Of a stretch of 64,000 bases of DNA, positions 34,713 to 43,747 are shown piece after piece; within the stretch, counting starts at the first letter, position 1, and each line of letters opens with the position of its first letter. Under the pieces are notes generated by a model. It saw only the letters and a program-made list of their open reading frames with translations, searched no databases and was not told the origin of the DNA. The position numbers and the translations under genes were made by a program. This DNA is from Microvirga ossetica (GTDB lineage: Bacteria > Pseudomonadota > Alphaproteobacteria > Rhizobiales > Beijerinckiaceae), in assembly GCF_002741015.1 (NCBI RefSeq), contig NZ_CP016616.1, forward strand, positions 1,821,501 through 1,885,500. The letters are read 5' to 3'.

Positions 34713-35669
34713 ATGGAGGCGACGGGAGAACCGGTGACGCCGGCCAGTGGGCGCACTCTGACGAGCGTGGCGGATGACGCGCGCCCTGCGCGCGTCTCCT
34801 TGATCATTCCGGTCTACCGGATGGAAGTGGAGCTGCGGCGGTGCCTGGAGTGCCTTACTAAGCAGACCTATGGCGATTTCCAGGTTGTGGTTGTCGACAA
34901 CGAGCCTGCGGCGGGCGACGACGTCAGCGCGGGGATCGGGGCTGTCATCTCCGCGTTTGCGAGTGCGGGCCTGCGAGTGCGCGGCATCGGATGCCGCGCA
35001 GCCGGGTCCTACCATGCGCGCAATGCAGGCATCTCGCATTCGCAAAGCGAACTGATCGCGTTTACCGACGCCGATTGTCTGCCGCTTCCGGAATGGCTTG
35101 AGGCGGCAATCGAAGCCTGGGACACGCACACTCATCCCGGCGTGGTCTCGGGTCCAGTGGCTCTCTATCCGGCCGACCAGCACCCAATCTCTCTTTACGA
35201 GATGCGTTTTAGCTATCTCGGCCTGGTCAACAGCAGGGGTGACTCATTTGTGACCGCCAACTGGCTTATCTCCAGAGAGATCCTTACCGAACTAGGTGGC
35301 TTTGACGCGTCGTTGCGGTCTGGCGCCGACGTCGATCTCTCGAGACGTGTCAAAGCGGCCGGCCATCACCTTATCTATGCAGCAAATGCAGTTGTGCGGC
35401 ATCCTACGCGAGCCACACTTGAGGAGCTGCTGAAAAAGCATCGCCGTACGGTGGGCGGTGCATGGAATCGCACTCCGAGCCGCCTCAGAACCCTGCGCGT
35501 TCTGAGACATGTGCTCAGACGCGGATGGTCGCGCTACCGCGATCTGCATCGGGCCAGAGCCAGCAAAACGGAGCCTGTGACAGGACTGCTCAAGGTGCAG
35601 TTTGCCATAACGGCGGCCGAGATCCGGGAAACGATCCGCCTCGCTTGCGGGGCCGAGCCCGAGCGCTAG
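34713..35669 (+). CDS. Glycosyltransferase family 2
   Basis: 318 residues; ATG follows the MBOAT stop without a gap, so translation is probably coupled. GT-A motifs: VSLIIPVYRMEVELRRCLEC, VVVDNEPAAGDD, HARNAGISHSQSELIAFTDA with DAD near residue 110, then GGFDASLRSGADVDLSRR (catalytic ED-like acid). It lacks the long membrane tail of processive synthases and probably adds a single sugar, perhaps the one that receives the acyl group. Confidence 0.85.
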   Translation: MEATGEPVTPASGRTLTSVADDARPARVSLIIPVYRMEVELRRCLECLTKQTYGDFQVVVVDNEPAAGDDVSAGIGAVISAFASAGLRVRGIGCRAAGSYHARNAGISHSQSELIAFTDADCLPLPEWLEAAIEAWDTHTHPGVVSGPVALYPADQHPISLYEMRFSYLGLVNSRGDSFVTANWLISREILTELGGFDASLRSGADVDLSRRVKAAGHHLIYAANAVVRHPTRATLEELLKKHRRTVGGAWNRTPSRLRTLRVLRHVLRRGWSRYRDLHRARASKTEPVTGLLKVQFAITAAEIRETIRLACGAEPER

Positions 35670-35729
35670 CGCATCGTGCGAACCTTCGGCTCGCGCCGAA
35701 CGATATGTTACTTTGGGTCCGATGCTTCG
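35668..35729. repeat. Palindromic repeat after the GT2 gene
   Basis: GCGCATCGTGCGAACC ... GCCGAACGAT runs directly on from the stop codon region, followed by a type I half CTTTGGGTCCGATGCTTC. The position suggests a role in 3' end formation. Confidence 0.55.
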
Positions 35730-35846
35730 GACGCGCAGGGAGATGCTCCGGCGCGGCATTGCCGCTCCGAAAGGCCACGGAAGATGGCGGTAGGTTACGA
35801 CAGTGCTGGGTGTCCGATTCTTCGACCTCTTCGCCGGGATCGGACT

Positions 35847-36086
35847 TCAATGCATTCTTTCGTCTCGCCCGAATTCGTCGCCTGAACCGCCTCTTGCCAC
35901 CTCTATCTCATACTGACGCACAATCCGCTCATCTCCATCGGGAATGCGCCTGATGTGGTAGAGCGGAACGCCGTCGGCGGCAGACGGAAGCAGGTTGACG
36001 ATGCTGAAGGTGCCATGAGGCATGTTGCACAGAGGCGTTTCCTTTGCCTGGACATGTTGGCCGATCTTGAACGCATGCGTCGTCAT
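35847..36086 (-). CDS. Small conserved hypothetical protein
   Basis: 79 residues from M at 36086 (MTTHAFKIGQHVQAKETPLC); the frame reaches 36122 but a GGAGGAC box precedes the inner Met. It reads as a small all-beta protein (HGTFSIVNLLPSAADGVPLY, then HIRRIPDGDERIVRQYEIEV). Short proteins of this style are widespread in Hyphomicrobiales without a known function. It has no evident link to EPS. Confidence 0.55.
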   Translation of the reverse strand: MTTHAFKIGQHVQAKETPLCNMPHGTFSIVNLLPSAADGVPLYHIRRIPDGDERIVRQYEIEVARGGSGDEFGRDERMH

Positions 36087-36122
36087 AGGGTCGTCCTCCA
36101 AAAGAGAATCGGACGTAACCAC

Positions 36123-36801
36123 GCTGCCACGATCCTGTTGCGAACGGGGAAAATCGGCAAGTTAGCCTCGGCCGAAATTTCCCAATGGAGATATCAACGA
36201 TTGGCCACATTGCGACCATCGCTCTCGAGCGAGACAGTCAAACCCATCGCCCGCTGATCCGATGCATGGCAGCGCTCTGCTCATGCAGGAGATTCGACAC
36301 TCGAGCAAGGCCCGCCCCTTCTAGTTTAGTGGCACCGGGTCGCTTGACTGGCAAGCACAAGCAATTCAGAGGTCAATGGTCTTGACGGCCTGCCAGGGAT
36401 CGAAACTAGCTCTGTCTCCCAGTCTTGCAAGTCATGGTTACGGCTGGGTCTTGATTGTTGAGACGAGAACAATCGAGATAGACGTAAGCGGCGTGATCCA
36501 GACCGGGTCAATTCACCTGCCCCAGTGCGCCTTCACTGTAACCGTCAGGCGATCCGCGAACAACCCGGTGTTTGTCTACCGCGGCCCCGTTTGAGAAGTC
36601 GATTGTCGCGTTCTAACAAGAATCGATAGAGCTGTTGCACGCTCGAGCATCGGACGTGAAAGGTAAACTCCACATTTGGGATCGATCCGATGCTCTTTCT
36701 CCCAAGTCGCGTATCGTTGGGCGCGACCCGAAGAGCTGCGTAGAGAAAAGCCGGATCCACTTCTCGCTAATGCGGCCCCTCTGGCTCCATACGATGCGCT
36801 A
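36123..36801. other. Gene-poor stretch with one palindromic repeat
   Basis: About 680 bp without a supported gene; a 72-codon ORF (36376-36594) has no family features. A type I repeat lies at 36645-36695 and a type II edge (GATGCGC-TA) meets the next IS at 36800. Confidence 0.4.
36645..36695. repeat. Type I palindromic repeat
   Basis: GAGCATCGGACGTGAAAGGT ... CATTTGGGATCGATCCGATGCTC; the outer arms are an 11-base near-perfect match. Confidence 0.65.
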
Positions 36802-37390
36802 AGTAGGTCGCCAAAAGTTCTGCAACAGCTTTCTGAGCCAGAAGTGTTTGGATGCCATGCCCGCCTTGCGACACGCTTGTTGTGGCGTCAGCGCCAGAAC
36901 CCAGGCTGCGGCATCGGCGGCCAGGGCATCGATGGATGCGGCCTGCCGGTTGGCCGCAATCAGCCGCTTGAGTTCGCGCCAGAGCTGATCCATCGGGCTC
37001 AGTTCGGGTGCCTGCCGGGGCAGCCACACGAAGCGGATCCGCAACCGGTCTGCCAGCGCCTGGGTCTGCGGGGCGGTGTGGGCGCTGGCCCGGTCGCTCA
37101 GCAGCCAGAGCCAGCCGGCGCCGCGGTAGCGGCGCCGCAATGCGCGCAGGAACGCCTGGGCATCGGCCTGACCGGCGTGGGAACGGATCAGCACCACCCG
37201 GCGCGCGCTTCGCAGGTCGATCGCCCCAAACAGCACCCGCTTCGCGTTGCGGCCGGTGATCGGCACGGTGGCCTGAGTGCCCTTGAGCGCCCAGGTCGCC
37301 CGCAGCGGCGGAAACAGCCGCAACAGCGTCCAGTCGAGGCACAGCAGCCGATCGCCTCTGTGCCAGCCCGCCTTCAGACGCCGGGTGATG
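36799..37390 (-). CDS. IS630-family transposase, catalytic frame
   Basis: Continuation in the -1 frame after the A6G4 run: RRLKAGWHRGDRLLCLDWTL, FGAIDLRSARRVVL, WLLSDRASAHTA (catalytic Asp) and PELSPMDQLWRELKRL. The stop codon TAG is completed by the duplicated target TA. Within this stretch the first Met of the frame is at 37323. Confidence 0.8.
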
Positions 37391-37946
37391 CCCCTTTTTT
37401 CTGCGCCAGATGAGGCGCGCGCTCGACATAGACGTAGCGCGGGCGCTTCCAGCGATAGCCTGCCTCGTGCAGCCGGCGCCGCAGGGTCCGGGGGCTGACC
37501 GCGAGGCCCTTCGTGGCCAGGTCGTGCGCCAGCAGCGGCACCGTCCAGCTCGTGGCCTGATAGCCGCAGCGGCGCGGGTCGCGCGCCAGGGCCGCCGCCA
37601 GCCGCCGCGGCGTGAGGGTGTGGTGAAGGCGCGGACGCCCGCTGCGCGGCCGGTCGATCAGTGCCGTGGCCTCATGCTCGGCCCTGTACTGGGCCAGCCA
37701 GCGGTGCACGCTGGAGCGGTTGACGCGGCAGCGGCGGGCCGCCTCCGCCATAGAATGCCCCTCGGCCACCAGCAGCAGCGCTTCGAGGCGGCGATACACA
37801 CGGGCCTCACGGGCGCCAGCAAGCGCGGCGGCCAGCCGCTTGCGATCCGCCTCGTCGAGCCACGTCTCGGGAGAGTGATCATGTCGTTGCATGCTCCCCA
37901 GAAAACACCCGCAGCTCTCGCGTTGCAAGACTTATGGCGGCCTACT
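36802..37946 (-). mobile_element. Second type of IS630-family insertion sequence (1145 bp)
   Basis: Termini AGTAGGTCGCCAAAAGTTCT (left) and the complement of AGTAGGCCGCCATAAGTCTT (right) are imperfect inverted repeats flanked by TA (36800-36801 and 37947-37948). It is unrelated in sequence to the 1051 bp IS630. Rejoining the flanks shows that it entered a TAG that serves as the stop codon of a methyltransferase fragment and marks the edge of a palindromic repeat. Confidence 0.85.
37374..37928 (-). CDS. IS630-family transposase, N-terminal frame
   Basis: 184 residues; likely start MQRHDHSPETWLDEADRKRL near 37892. It contains paired helix-turn-helix units (SMAEAARRCRVNRSSVHRWL and LATKGLAVSPRTLRRRLHEA) and ends shortly after YVERAPHLAQKK. 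At that point the coding strand has A6 followed by G4, and the correct continuation lies in the -1 frame. Confidence 0.85.
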   Translation of the reverse strand: MQRESCGCFLGSMQRHDHSPETWLDEADRKRLAAALAGAREARVYRRLEALLLVAEGHSMAEAARRCRVNRSSVHRWLAQYRAEHEATALIDRPRSGRPRLHHTLTPRRLAAALARDPRRCGYQATSWTVPLLAHDLATKGLAVSPRTLRRRLHEAGYRWKRPRYVYVERAPHLAQKKGASPGV

Positions 37947-37948
37947 TA

Positions 37949-38196
37949 GCCACGGCGCAGGCTGAAACTCATGTGGCCATCAGAGGCAAGAGAGAGGGCC
38001 TCAAAAACCCAGTTCCGTGCAAGGCAGAACTCGTGGACGGCTTGAATGACGCCATAAGGAGTTCCCGTCACGGCATTACCCTCACAGTAATCGTGACCGG
38101 CAATTCTACCATGCGCCTTGATGAGTGGCTCGTACAGGGCAAGCTCCTCCACAATGAGCGCGTAGGCATGAGTTGTATCAATGTAGGCTATGTCTG
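37949..38196 (-). pseudogene. C-terminal fragment of a class I SAM methyltransferase
   Basis: About 82 codons reading DIAYIDTTHAYALIVEELAL, then GRIAGHDYCEGNAVTGTPYG and VIQAVHEFC, the last strands of a Rossmann methyltransferase of the Methyltransf_24 type (Y-I-D-x-x-H-x-Y ... G-H-D-Y). The N-terminal half with the SAM-binding loop is missing here but a matching half exists at 39616-39918. An IS5 remnant lies directly upstream and the second IS630 type sits on its stop codon. Confidence 0.65.
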
Positions 38197-38850
38197 GGCC
38201 GTGTGGACAGATTAATGAGGATGAAGCTGAGAGCAAGGGCAACGAAAGAGCCGTAGTTCTCGTCCGCCTTCTCACAGCGTGAAGCAACCCGCTTGAACCG
38301 CTTGAACTGTCTCATGGGTTGCTCGATGCGAGCCCGTCTGTGGTGGAGTATGTTTGAGAATAACTTCGGCTTCCCTTTGGTCGTCATCCGTTATGGAATG
38401 GCTGGGCAGATGCCACGGGAGCGAGTGGCCTGCGGGTTGGCCTTCGCGTCATAGCCCTTGTCTTCCACAGCCGCCCGAGGCGTGCTGCCCGGCCCAAGGT
38501 CAAGCAGGGTTTCGACGTGAGGGCTGTCGCTAACCTCGCCGCCGGCCCGGCTCAAGCGCCAGAACCGCTTCCACACCAAGTTCCAGTTGCCGAAGCACGC
38601 GGGCAGAGCCCGCCATGTGATGTTGTGGACCGTGAAGGAGTGAAGTGCCTCAAGGAAGCGGCGGCCATTGCGGCCCTTGGCGCCTCACCGGGAGCACCAA
38701 GCCGCGAACACCTGTAGCACCCTTGTCCAGTTCACCTCGGTCATTCCCGTCAGCATGGTCGCATCTCCTGAAGCCGACCCGCCTAGAATCATCGCGAGAC
38801 TGATTTGGGAAGCCACTCACTCAATACACGACCAATCCGCCCACACGGCC
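38197..38850 (-). mobile_element. Degenerate IS5-family element (IS427-like)
   Basis: Ends GGCCGTGTGGACAGATTAAT and the complement of GGCCGTGTGGGCGGATTGGT are imperfect terminal repeats. Inside, in several frames on the minus strand, are the transposase N-terminus (TEVNWTRVLQVFA ... NITWRALPACFGNWN), DKGYDAKANPQATRSRG and the C-terminus (HHRRARIEQPMRQFKRFKRV, then NYGSFVALALSFILINL). Frameshifts and an internal deletion make it inactive. Confidence 0.7.
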
Positions 38851-38857
38851 TAGCTGA

Positions 38858-39607
38858 TCACGCTGGCCTGCGTGCAATGAAAATGGTTTCACCACGCAGC
38901 AACCCATAACTGGAAACGTTCGGCTCTGTCGCCACGAACTCTTCCAATTGGAAGCCAGCAGATCTAATGCGATCTCGAACATCGGCCCCAAAATACCGCA
39001 CATGGTCTTCTTGGCCGAAATGCAGGAAACGATCGGCAGGCGTTTGGATCGCGGGGTTCTCGTAGGTTTTGGACCAGGCCTCCACGAAGGGCGTCCTGAG
39101 AAGTGCAAGTCCGCCAGGGCGTAGCACCCGCAGCAATTCCCCGAGTGCTTTGCGATCATCAACGTGTTCAAGCACATCAAAGCAGATAATCACGTCGAAC
39201 GATGCATCAGGTAGGTCGATACGTTCAATGTTGAGTACTAGATCAGCCCGCCCTGGCTCGAGATCAGCGGACTTGTAGTAGTGGGTCCTTCTTTGGACGA
39301 ATTGCTTGATGACCTCCTCTGGCGCGAAATGCAGGACGGACGTGTTGCTCTCTAAAATGCTGGGATTGTTATTGAGCCAAAGCGCCAGAAGGCGATGCCG
39401 TTCGAGGCTATTACATTGCGGGCAACGCGCATCATACCGAGGTGGATGGCAAAAGCCTCGGAAAGTCCCCTTGAAGCCGCAGAGACAGCATTCACGAGGA
39501 AATACCCCCTCCATTCGAGACAGAAGAGTCTGTTCATAAGGGCTTAACAGAACAGCCTTTAAGTGCTTCCGTACCCCATACGGGACCTTCGCTAGCCCAC
39601 GAAACAT
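38858..39607 (-). CDS. SAM-dependent methyltransferase with zinc-ribbon-like N-terminus
   Basis: 249 residues from Met 39607 (MFRGLAKVPYGVRKHLKAVL); the frame continues to 39757 but overlaps the upstream methyltransferase fragment there. The N-terminal segment has two cysteine pairs (CCLCGF at about 38 and CPQCNS near 60), then a class I methyltransferase core: VLHFAPEEVIKQF, DLVLNIERIDLPDASFDVII, CFDVLEHVDDRKALGELLRV and LRPGGLALLRTPF. Such enzymes are frequent in EPS clusters and may methylate a sugar or cap a chain. Apparently intact, in spite of broken neighbours on both sides. Confidence 0.78.
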   Translation of the reverse strand: MFRGLAKVPYGVRKHLKAVLLSPYEQTLLSRMEGVFPRECCLCGFKGTFRGFCHPPRYDARCPQCNSLERHRLLALWLNNNPSILESNTSVLHFAPEEVIKQFVQRRTHYYKSADLEPGRADLVLNIERIDLPDASFDVIICFDVLEHVDDRKALGELLRVLRPGGLALLRTPFVEAWSKTYENPAIQTPADRFLHFGQEDHVRYFGADVRDRIRSAGFQLEEFVATEPNVSSYGLLRGETIFIARRPA

Positions 39608-39615
39608 TCGAGCAC

Positions 39616-39918
39616 CTATGAGTTTATCGCCCCTAGGAGCAGTTCCTGCCGCTTCTCTCGATCTGGATTTGACAAGCGCAGGATAGCCTCCGAAAAGTCG
39701 CCATTCGCGACACCGATCTCGGCGATGGTGCTGCCTTTGGGAATTGTTGTCAGCCAAGCTTCACGGCTGGGGAACACTCGGCACTCGGAAACCTGCCTAG
39801 CCGAAAGTTCTGGCGCCCGTGTAGGAAGTTCATGCGTTCGCGCAGACGGGGTTAACCTGACGATTTTGAACCCAAGAAGGCGAAGTGGTGCGCGGATGGT
39901 CTTCTTGATCACCTTCAT
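39616..39918 (-). pseudogene. N-terminal fragment of a class I SAM methyltransferase
   Basis: 100 codons from ATG 39918 with GGAGGG upstream. It ends in a stop shortly after the SAM-binding motif I (TIAEIGVANGDFSEAIL). The terminal LSNPDREKRQELLLGAINS looks like run-on sequence after a break. The missing C-terminal half of the same family is found at 37949-38196, with an intact methyltransferase and an IS5 remnant in between, so one gene was probably split. Confidence 0.65.
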
Positions 39919-40341
39919 GGCGCCCTCCTTCGAGGTTCGCTGATCCGATGAGGATGCACCTAGCGCATCATACGGAAAAGTGGACCGGTTTTTCCGCACC
40001 GCACAAGTTAAGGATTGAGCATCGGATAGATCCAAAAGTTCATCCACATTCACATCCGATGCTCTAGCCCGAGAATTGCACGTAACTGCCTTTATGGAGC
40101 ACGATCTGAAGTGTTCGCAAGTCGTCACTCCGATGGAGCGCCGCCGCGTCAATGCAGCAGAATCGACTTTCAAGGATGCCTCGGAAATGCATTTGTCCGA
40201 CAAGGATCGCACGGGACTGCTAAATTAGCGCCCGTCAATTCGAAGCTGTTGGTCCGATCGACCGGCCGATCTCATAAGCCTGTGCTATCATTCCTCTTGG
40301 ATCAAGCTTAGCCCTATCCGACAGGCGGAGATGCCTCGCTC
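39919..40341. other. Divergent intergenic region with repeats
   Basis: Between the methyltransferase fragment (minus) and a GT4 (plus). The repeats at 39963-40064 occupy the left part; the right part (40070-40341) shows no gene or structure and probably contains the GT4 promoter. Confidence 0.45.
39963..40064. repeat. Type II plus type I palindromic repeats
   Basis: GCGCATCATACGGAAAAGTG GACCGG-TTTTTCCGCACC, then GAGCATCGGATAGATCCAAA ... CACATCCGATGCTC followed by TA. This is the rightmost member of the family seen in the window. Confidence 0.65.
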
Positions 40342-41511
40342 ATGGTCGAAGAAGCACGAGCCCGCAGGATTCTCTTCATCATCAACTCCCTCGAGGGCGG
40401 CGGGGCAGAGCGGGTGATGTGTCTTGTAGCGGCCGCGATAGCGGAAGCAGAGAAGCATTGGAGGGTCGCCCTCGTCACCCTCGATCAGGCACGCGACAAC
40501 TACGCGCTTTCAGAGCGCGTGACCCGTATTCAACTGAATGCGGGAGGAAGCCTCCTGTGGAGCATGATCGCCCTTCGTAGGCTGCTTCGTCTGGAGCGTC
40601 CCGACATCATGGTTAGTTTTCTGACGCGATCGAACTGCGCCGCAATTGCTTGCTCGCGGCTGGTGGGAATTCCATGCGTCGTCAGCGAACGTGTCCATAC
40701 CACAAGCCATCTCTCGTCGCACCGGGTCCGTCGACTGAAGAAAGCTCTGATCAGGTGCCTCTACCCCTATGCGGATCGGGTCATCGCCGTCTCGGAAGGC
40801 ATCAGGGACGATCTCGTCGCACACTATGGCGTGGCCGCCACACGGGTGGTGACGATCCACAACCCTGTCGACGCGGAGAGGATCAGGCGCGCCGCTCTGA
40901 TCGCTCCTTCGGTCGATCTTCCTCATGATTTCATTGTGGCGGTAGGGCGCCTCGTGCCGAACAAGAACTTTTCGATGCTCCTGCGTGCGTATGCGGCTGC
41001 GAATGTCGGCAGCGCGCTCGTGATCCTCGGAGAGGGAGCCGAACGGTCCAGGCTTGAAGCCCTCGCCTCCGAGCTTGGAGTTTCCGACAAGGTCCACTTA
41101 CCGGGTTTCGCGGCGAACCCCCATGCGATCCTCGCGCGGGCCCAATTCTACGTGTCGCCGTCCAACGCAGAAGGCTTTCCGAATGCGATGATCGAGGCCA
41201 TGAGCCTCGGACTGCCCGTCGTGTCGACGGATTGCGAGTCCGGCCCATCTGAGATCCTGCAGGGAGGTGCGGGAGCGCCGAAAGTCACAGAGTTGACGAA
41301 GGCCAGATTCGGCATTCTGGTTCCGCCTGACAACGAGCGCGCGATGAGTGCCGCGCTTCAGACAATGAGCGAGCCGCGCAATCACGGGCACTTCGCCGCC
41401 TTGGCCCGGAAGCGCGCGCACGACTTCTCCCTTGACCGCAGCTTAACGGAGTATCGAGCAGTGATTGATACAAGCCTTTTCAGCTCTCACGCCCGGCAGA
41501 CAGCCGGCTGA
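40342..41511 (+). CDS. Glycosyltransferase family 4
   Basis: 389-residue GT-B enzyme: RRILFIINSLEGGGAERVMC at the N-terminus is the hallmark of the WaaG/PglA-like GT4 group, followed by ICRL-type acceptor helices, VAVGRLVPNKNFSMLL and SNAEGFPNAMIEAMSLG with the E-x7-E donor site. It adds a sugar to the lipid-linked repeat in the cytoplasm. The Wzx-like flippase follows on the same strand after about 160 bp, so the two are probably co-transcribed. Confidence 0.9.
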   Translation: MVEEARARRILFIINSLEGGGAERVMCLVAAAIAEAEKHWRVALVTLDQARDNYALSERVTRIQLNAGGSLLWSMIALRRLLRLERPDIMVSFLTRSNCAAIACSRLVGIPCVVSERVHTTSHLSSHRVRRLKKALIRCLYPYADRVIAVSEGIRDDLVAHYGVAATRVVTIHNPVDAERIRRAALIAPSVDLPHDFIVAVGRLVPNKNFSMLLRAYAAANVGSALVILGEGAERSRLEALASELGVSDKVHLPGFAANPHAILARAQFYVSPSNAEGFPNAMIEAMSLGLPVVSTDCESGPSEILQGGAGAPKVTELTKARFGILVPPDNERAMSAALQTMSEPRNHGHFAALARKRAHDFSLDRSLTEYRAVIDTSLFSSHARQTAG

Positions 41512-41672
41512 GACGATTTAACGTTTTCATAAACTTGGGACAGACTTCAGATGCGTCGCGATTTGTCGATCGAGCCGTCGCTTTGGATCCGATCAAGTGC
41601 CAGAGCTTCTGAAGCCATCAAACTATCGTTTCCCGCGCTTCTTATCGCGTGCATCTCGCCTCAGGTAGCCGG

Positions 41673-43184
41673 ATGACCAAAAGAGTTTCAGCAGCGAGAG
41701 CCGTAGTCTTCATGGGGGCGGCTCAGGCCTGCAGATTGATGGTTACATTCATAACCGCCCCGATCCTCGGCAGGTTGCTGCACCCGGCTGACTTCGGCCT
41801 GATCGCGACCTCGGCGCCGATCATCGGCTTCGTCACAATGATTCAGAATCTCGGCCTAACCCAGGCGATCATTCAACGCCAGACGATCACGAAAGGACAA
41901 ATCAACACGCTGTTCTGGCTGTCCCTGCTTCTCAGTCTCACGTTCGCTGCCGGTTTGCTCCTTCTGGCGCCCTTGCTGGCGCGCTATTTTCAGGAACCGC
42001 GTTTAACGGCTGTTATCTGGGTCGGGGCGGCACTCACTGTCGTTTCCGTCATCGGCGAGCAGCCTATGGCCCTCCTGACCCGAAGCCTTCGTTTCAGGCT
42101 TCTGGCCGTCCTTGACATTCTAGGCATCGTCATCGGGGCTGCGCTTGGGGTTGCGATCGCTTGGTACACACGCAGCTACTGGGCTTTGTTGGTGCCGCTG
42201 GCGTGCGCGCGATCCCTGAGCTTGATTGTTTCCGCCCTCGCGGTCCGGTGGCTCCCGGGGAGACCCGTTTGGGACGAGGCTGCGCGGCAGATGATTGGTT
42301 TCGGCGCTGGCTTGTCAACGTTCAATATCTTGAATTTCCTCGCACGCAGCGCAGACAATCTGATGATTGCCAAGGCCCATGGCGCCGTCGCGCTCGGCTT
42401 CTACGATCGGGCCTACAAGCTCATGCTGCTGCCGCTCACGCAGGCGACCTGGCCGTTGAGCCGCATCATGACACCAATTCTTTCGAGGCTGCAGGACGAG
42501 CCGGAGGAGTATCGCCTCACCTATATCAGTAGCGTGAGTCTCCTGATGCTTGCGGTACAACCAGGTTTGTTGTGTGCGGTGATGTATTCCGATGCAACCG
42601 TCGCTCTGCTGCTCGGAAGCAAGTGGGCGGAAGCAGCGCCCATATTCGCCTGGCTGGGGTTCGCAGGTCTGCACCAGACATTCACGTCGACGACGGGCTG
42701 GCTGTTCATAAGCCAAGGAAGGATGCGGGAACTCGGTATCGTCGGCCTTGTGAGTTCAACGTCGACGATAGCCTCGTTTGCCGTCGGTCTGCCCTGGGGG
42801 CCTCTTGGCGTCGCCGTCTCTTATGTCGTCAGCGATTATGCGCTGCGACTTCCCTTCACCTGGTACATGACGGGACGGGCGGGCTACGTCGGGGTTGGTG
42901 ACATCTCCAGAATCGTAATCCCCCATGCCTGTGGTCTCCTGGTGAGTGCATCTGTGTTGGCTCTGATCAAGGTATCCCTCCATGTCTCTTCGCCCATCGA
43001 GCTGGGCGGAGTTCTCATCGTCACTTACGCGATTAATTCTGCCGTCCTGATGTTGTTTAGGTCTAAGCGTCTCCTGATGATCCAGGCGCTGAAGGTGGCG
43101 TATCGAGGCATGATGCTGCGCCCGACTTCCTCAACGGGGCGACCATCGTGCAGGAAACCGCCTGACGACGGGAGCCTATCCTGA
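41673..43184 (+). CDS. Wzx-type polysaccharide flippase (MOP superfamily)
   Basis: 503 residues from ATG 41673. Around 12-14 membrane segments; the N-terminus MTKRVSAARAVVFMGAAQAC with ITAPILGRLLHPADFGLIAT is typical of the polysaccharide-export WzxC/RfbX branch, and SADNLMIAKAHGAVALGFYD in the middle is the conserved second-half motif (R-x-x-D-x-x-x-I). It would move the completed lipid-linked repeat from the cytoplasmic to the periplasmic face for the Wzy-like enzyme at 16593. No other flippase is visible in the window. Confidence 0.9.
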   Translation: MTKRVSAARAVVFMGAAQACRLMVTFITAPILGRLLHPADFGLIATSAPIIGFVTMIQNLGLTQAIIQRQTITKGQINTLFWLSLLLSLTFAAGLLLLAPLLARYFQEPRLTAVIWVGAALTVVSVIGEQPMALLTRSLRFRLLAVLDILGIVIGAALGVAIAWYTRSYWALLVPLACARSLSLIVSALAVRWLPGRPVWDEAARQMIGFGAGLSTFNILNFLARSADNLMIAKAHGAVALGFYDRAYKLMLLPLTQATWPLSRIMTPILSRLQDEPEEYRLTYISSVSLLMLAVQPGLLCAVMYSDATVALLLGSKWAEAAPIFAWLGFAGLHQTFTSTTGWLFISQGRMRELGIVGLVSSTSTIASFAVGLPWGPLGVAVSYVVSDYALRLPFTWYMTGRAGYVGVGDISRIVIPHACGLLVSASVLALIKVSLHVSSPIELGGVLIVTYAINSAVLMLFRSKRLLMIQALKVAYRGMMLRPTSSTGRPSCRKPPDDGSLS

Positions 43185-43747
43185 AGTGCTTCAAACTAAC
43201 CGGATGGGATCCGCCACAAACGAAGTTCAGGGCCGTCGCCAGTACACGCGTTATCCTGGACGGTATCGAGATGATGCGCAAACAGCAGGCGAAGTATTCC
43301 TGCAACCAACAGCCATCGCTCGCCGAGAAGTTTCGCCTGCTCGCCGCATGAGCGCGGCACGACATATCTGCTACTTTCTCGTCCCTGCACCAGATTTGCG
43401 ACCGGACATTGATTTCTTCCGCAAGGAGGTCGGCCTGCCACCCTTCCGGCTGTCGCCATTGCCGAGGTCCTCGCCCCGCAGGGTACGGGATGTGCTCGAG
43501 GACCAGCTGCCCTACCTCCCTCGACCCGCTGATTTCCAACCTTCTGGCCTGCTCGTCCCCGCCTTCATGGGAGGTGGCGTCGGGCTGAACGCAAACTATG
43601 ACTGCCGTGCGGTCAACGGCCCGCCCGACAACGATGATGCGTCTTGCTTATCGCAGCCCCCAAGAAATCGTCAGGGCGCTACTGGGTTGGCTTGATTTGC
43701 CACGATGTTCATCCTTGGCTACCCTCTATCCTGCTACAGGAGGAACG
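43185..43747. other. Unassigned stretch between flippase and otsA
   Basis: Open frames exist (for example 43186-43695 plus) but without family features. Just before otsA, the in-frame codons reading SPQEIVRALLGWLDLP resemble the end of a sulfotransferase-like protein; this is too short to call and may be a remnant. Confidence 0.35.

Noticed and set aside
3090..40064. Palindromic repeats considered as a CRISPR array
   Set aside because: Units are dispersed, differ in length, and have no regular spacers or cas genes.
43186..43695. 169-codon plus-strand ORF between flippase and otsA
   Set aside because: No motif or composition supports it; left as unassigned sequence.
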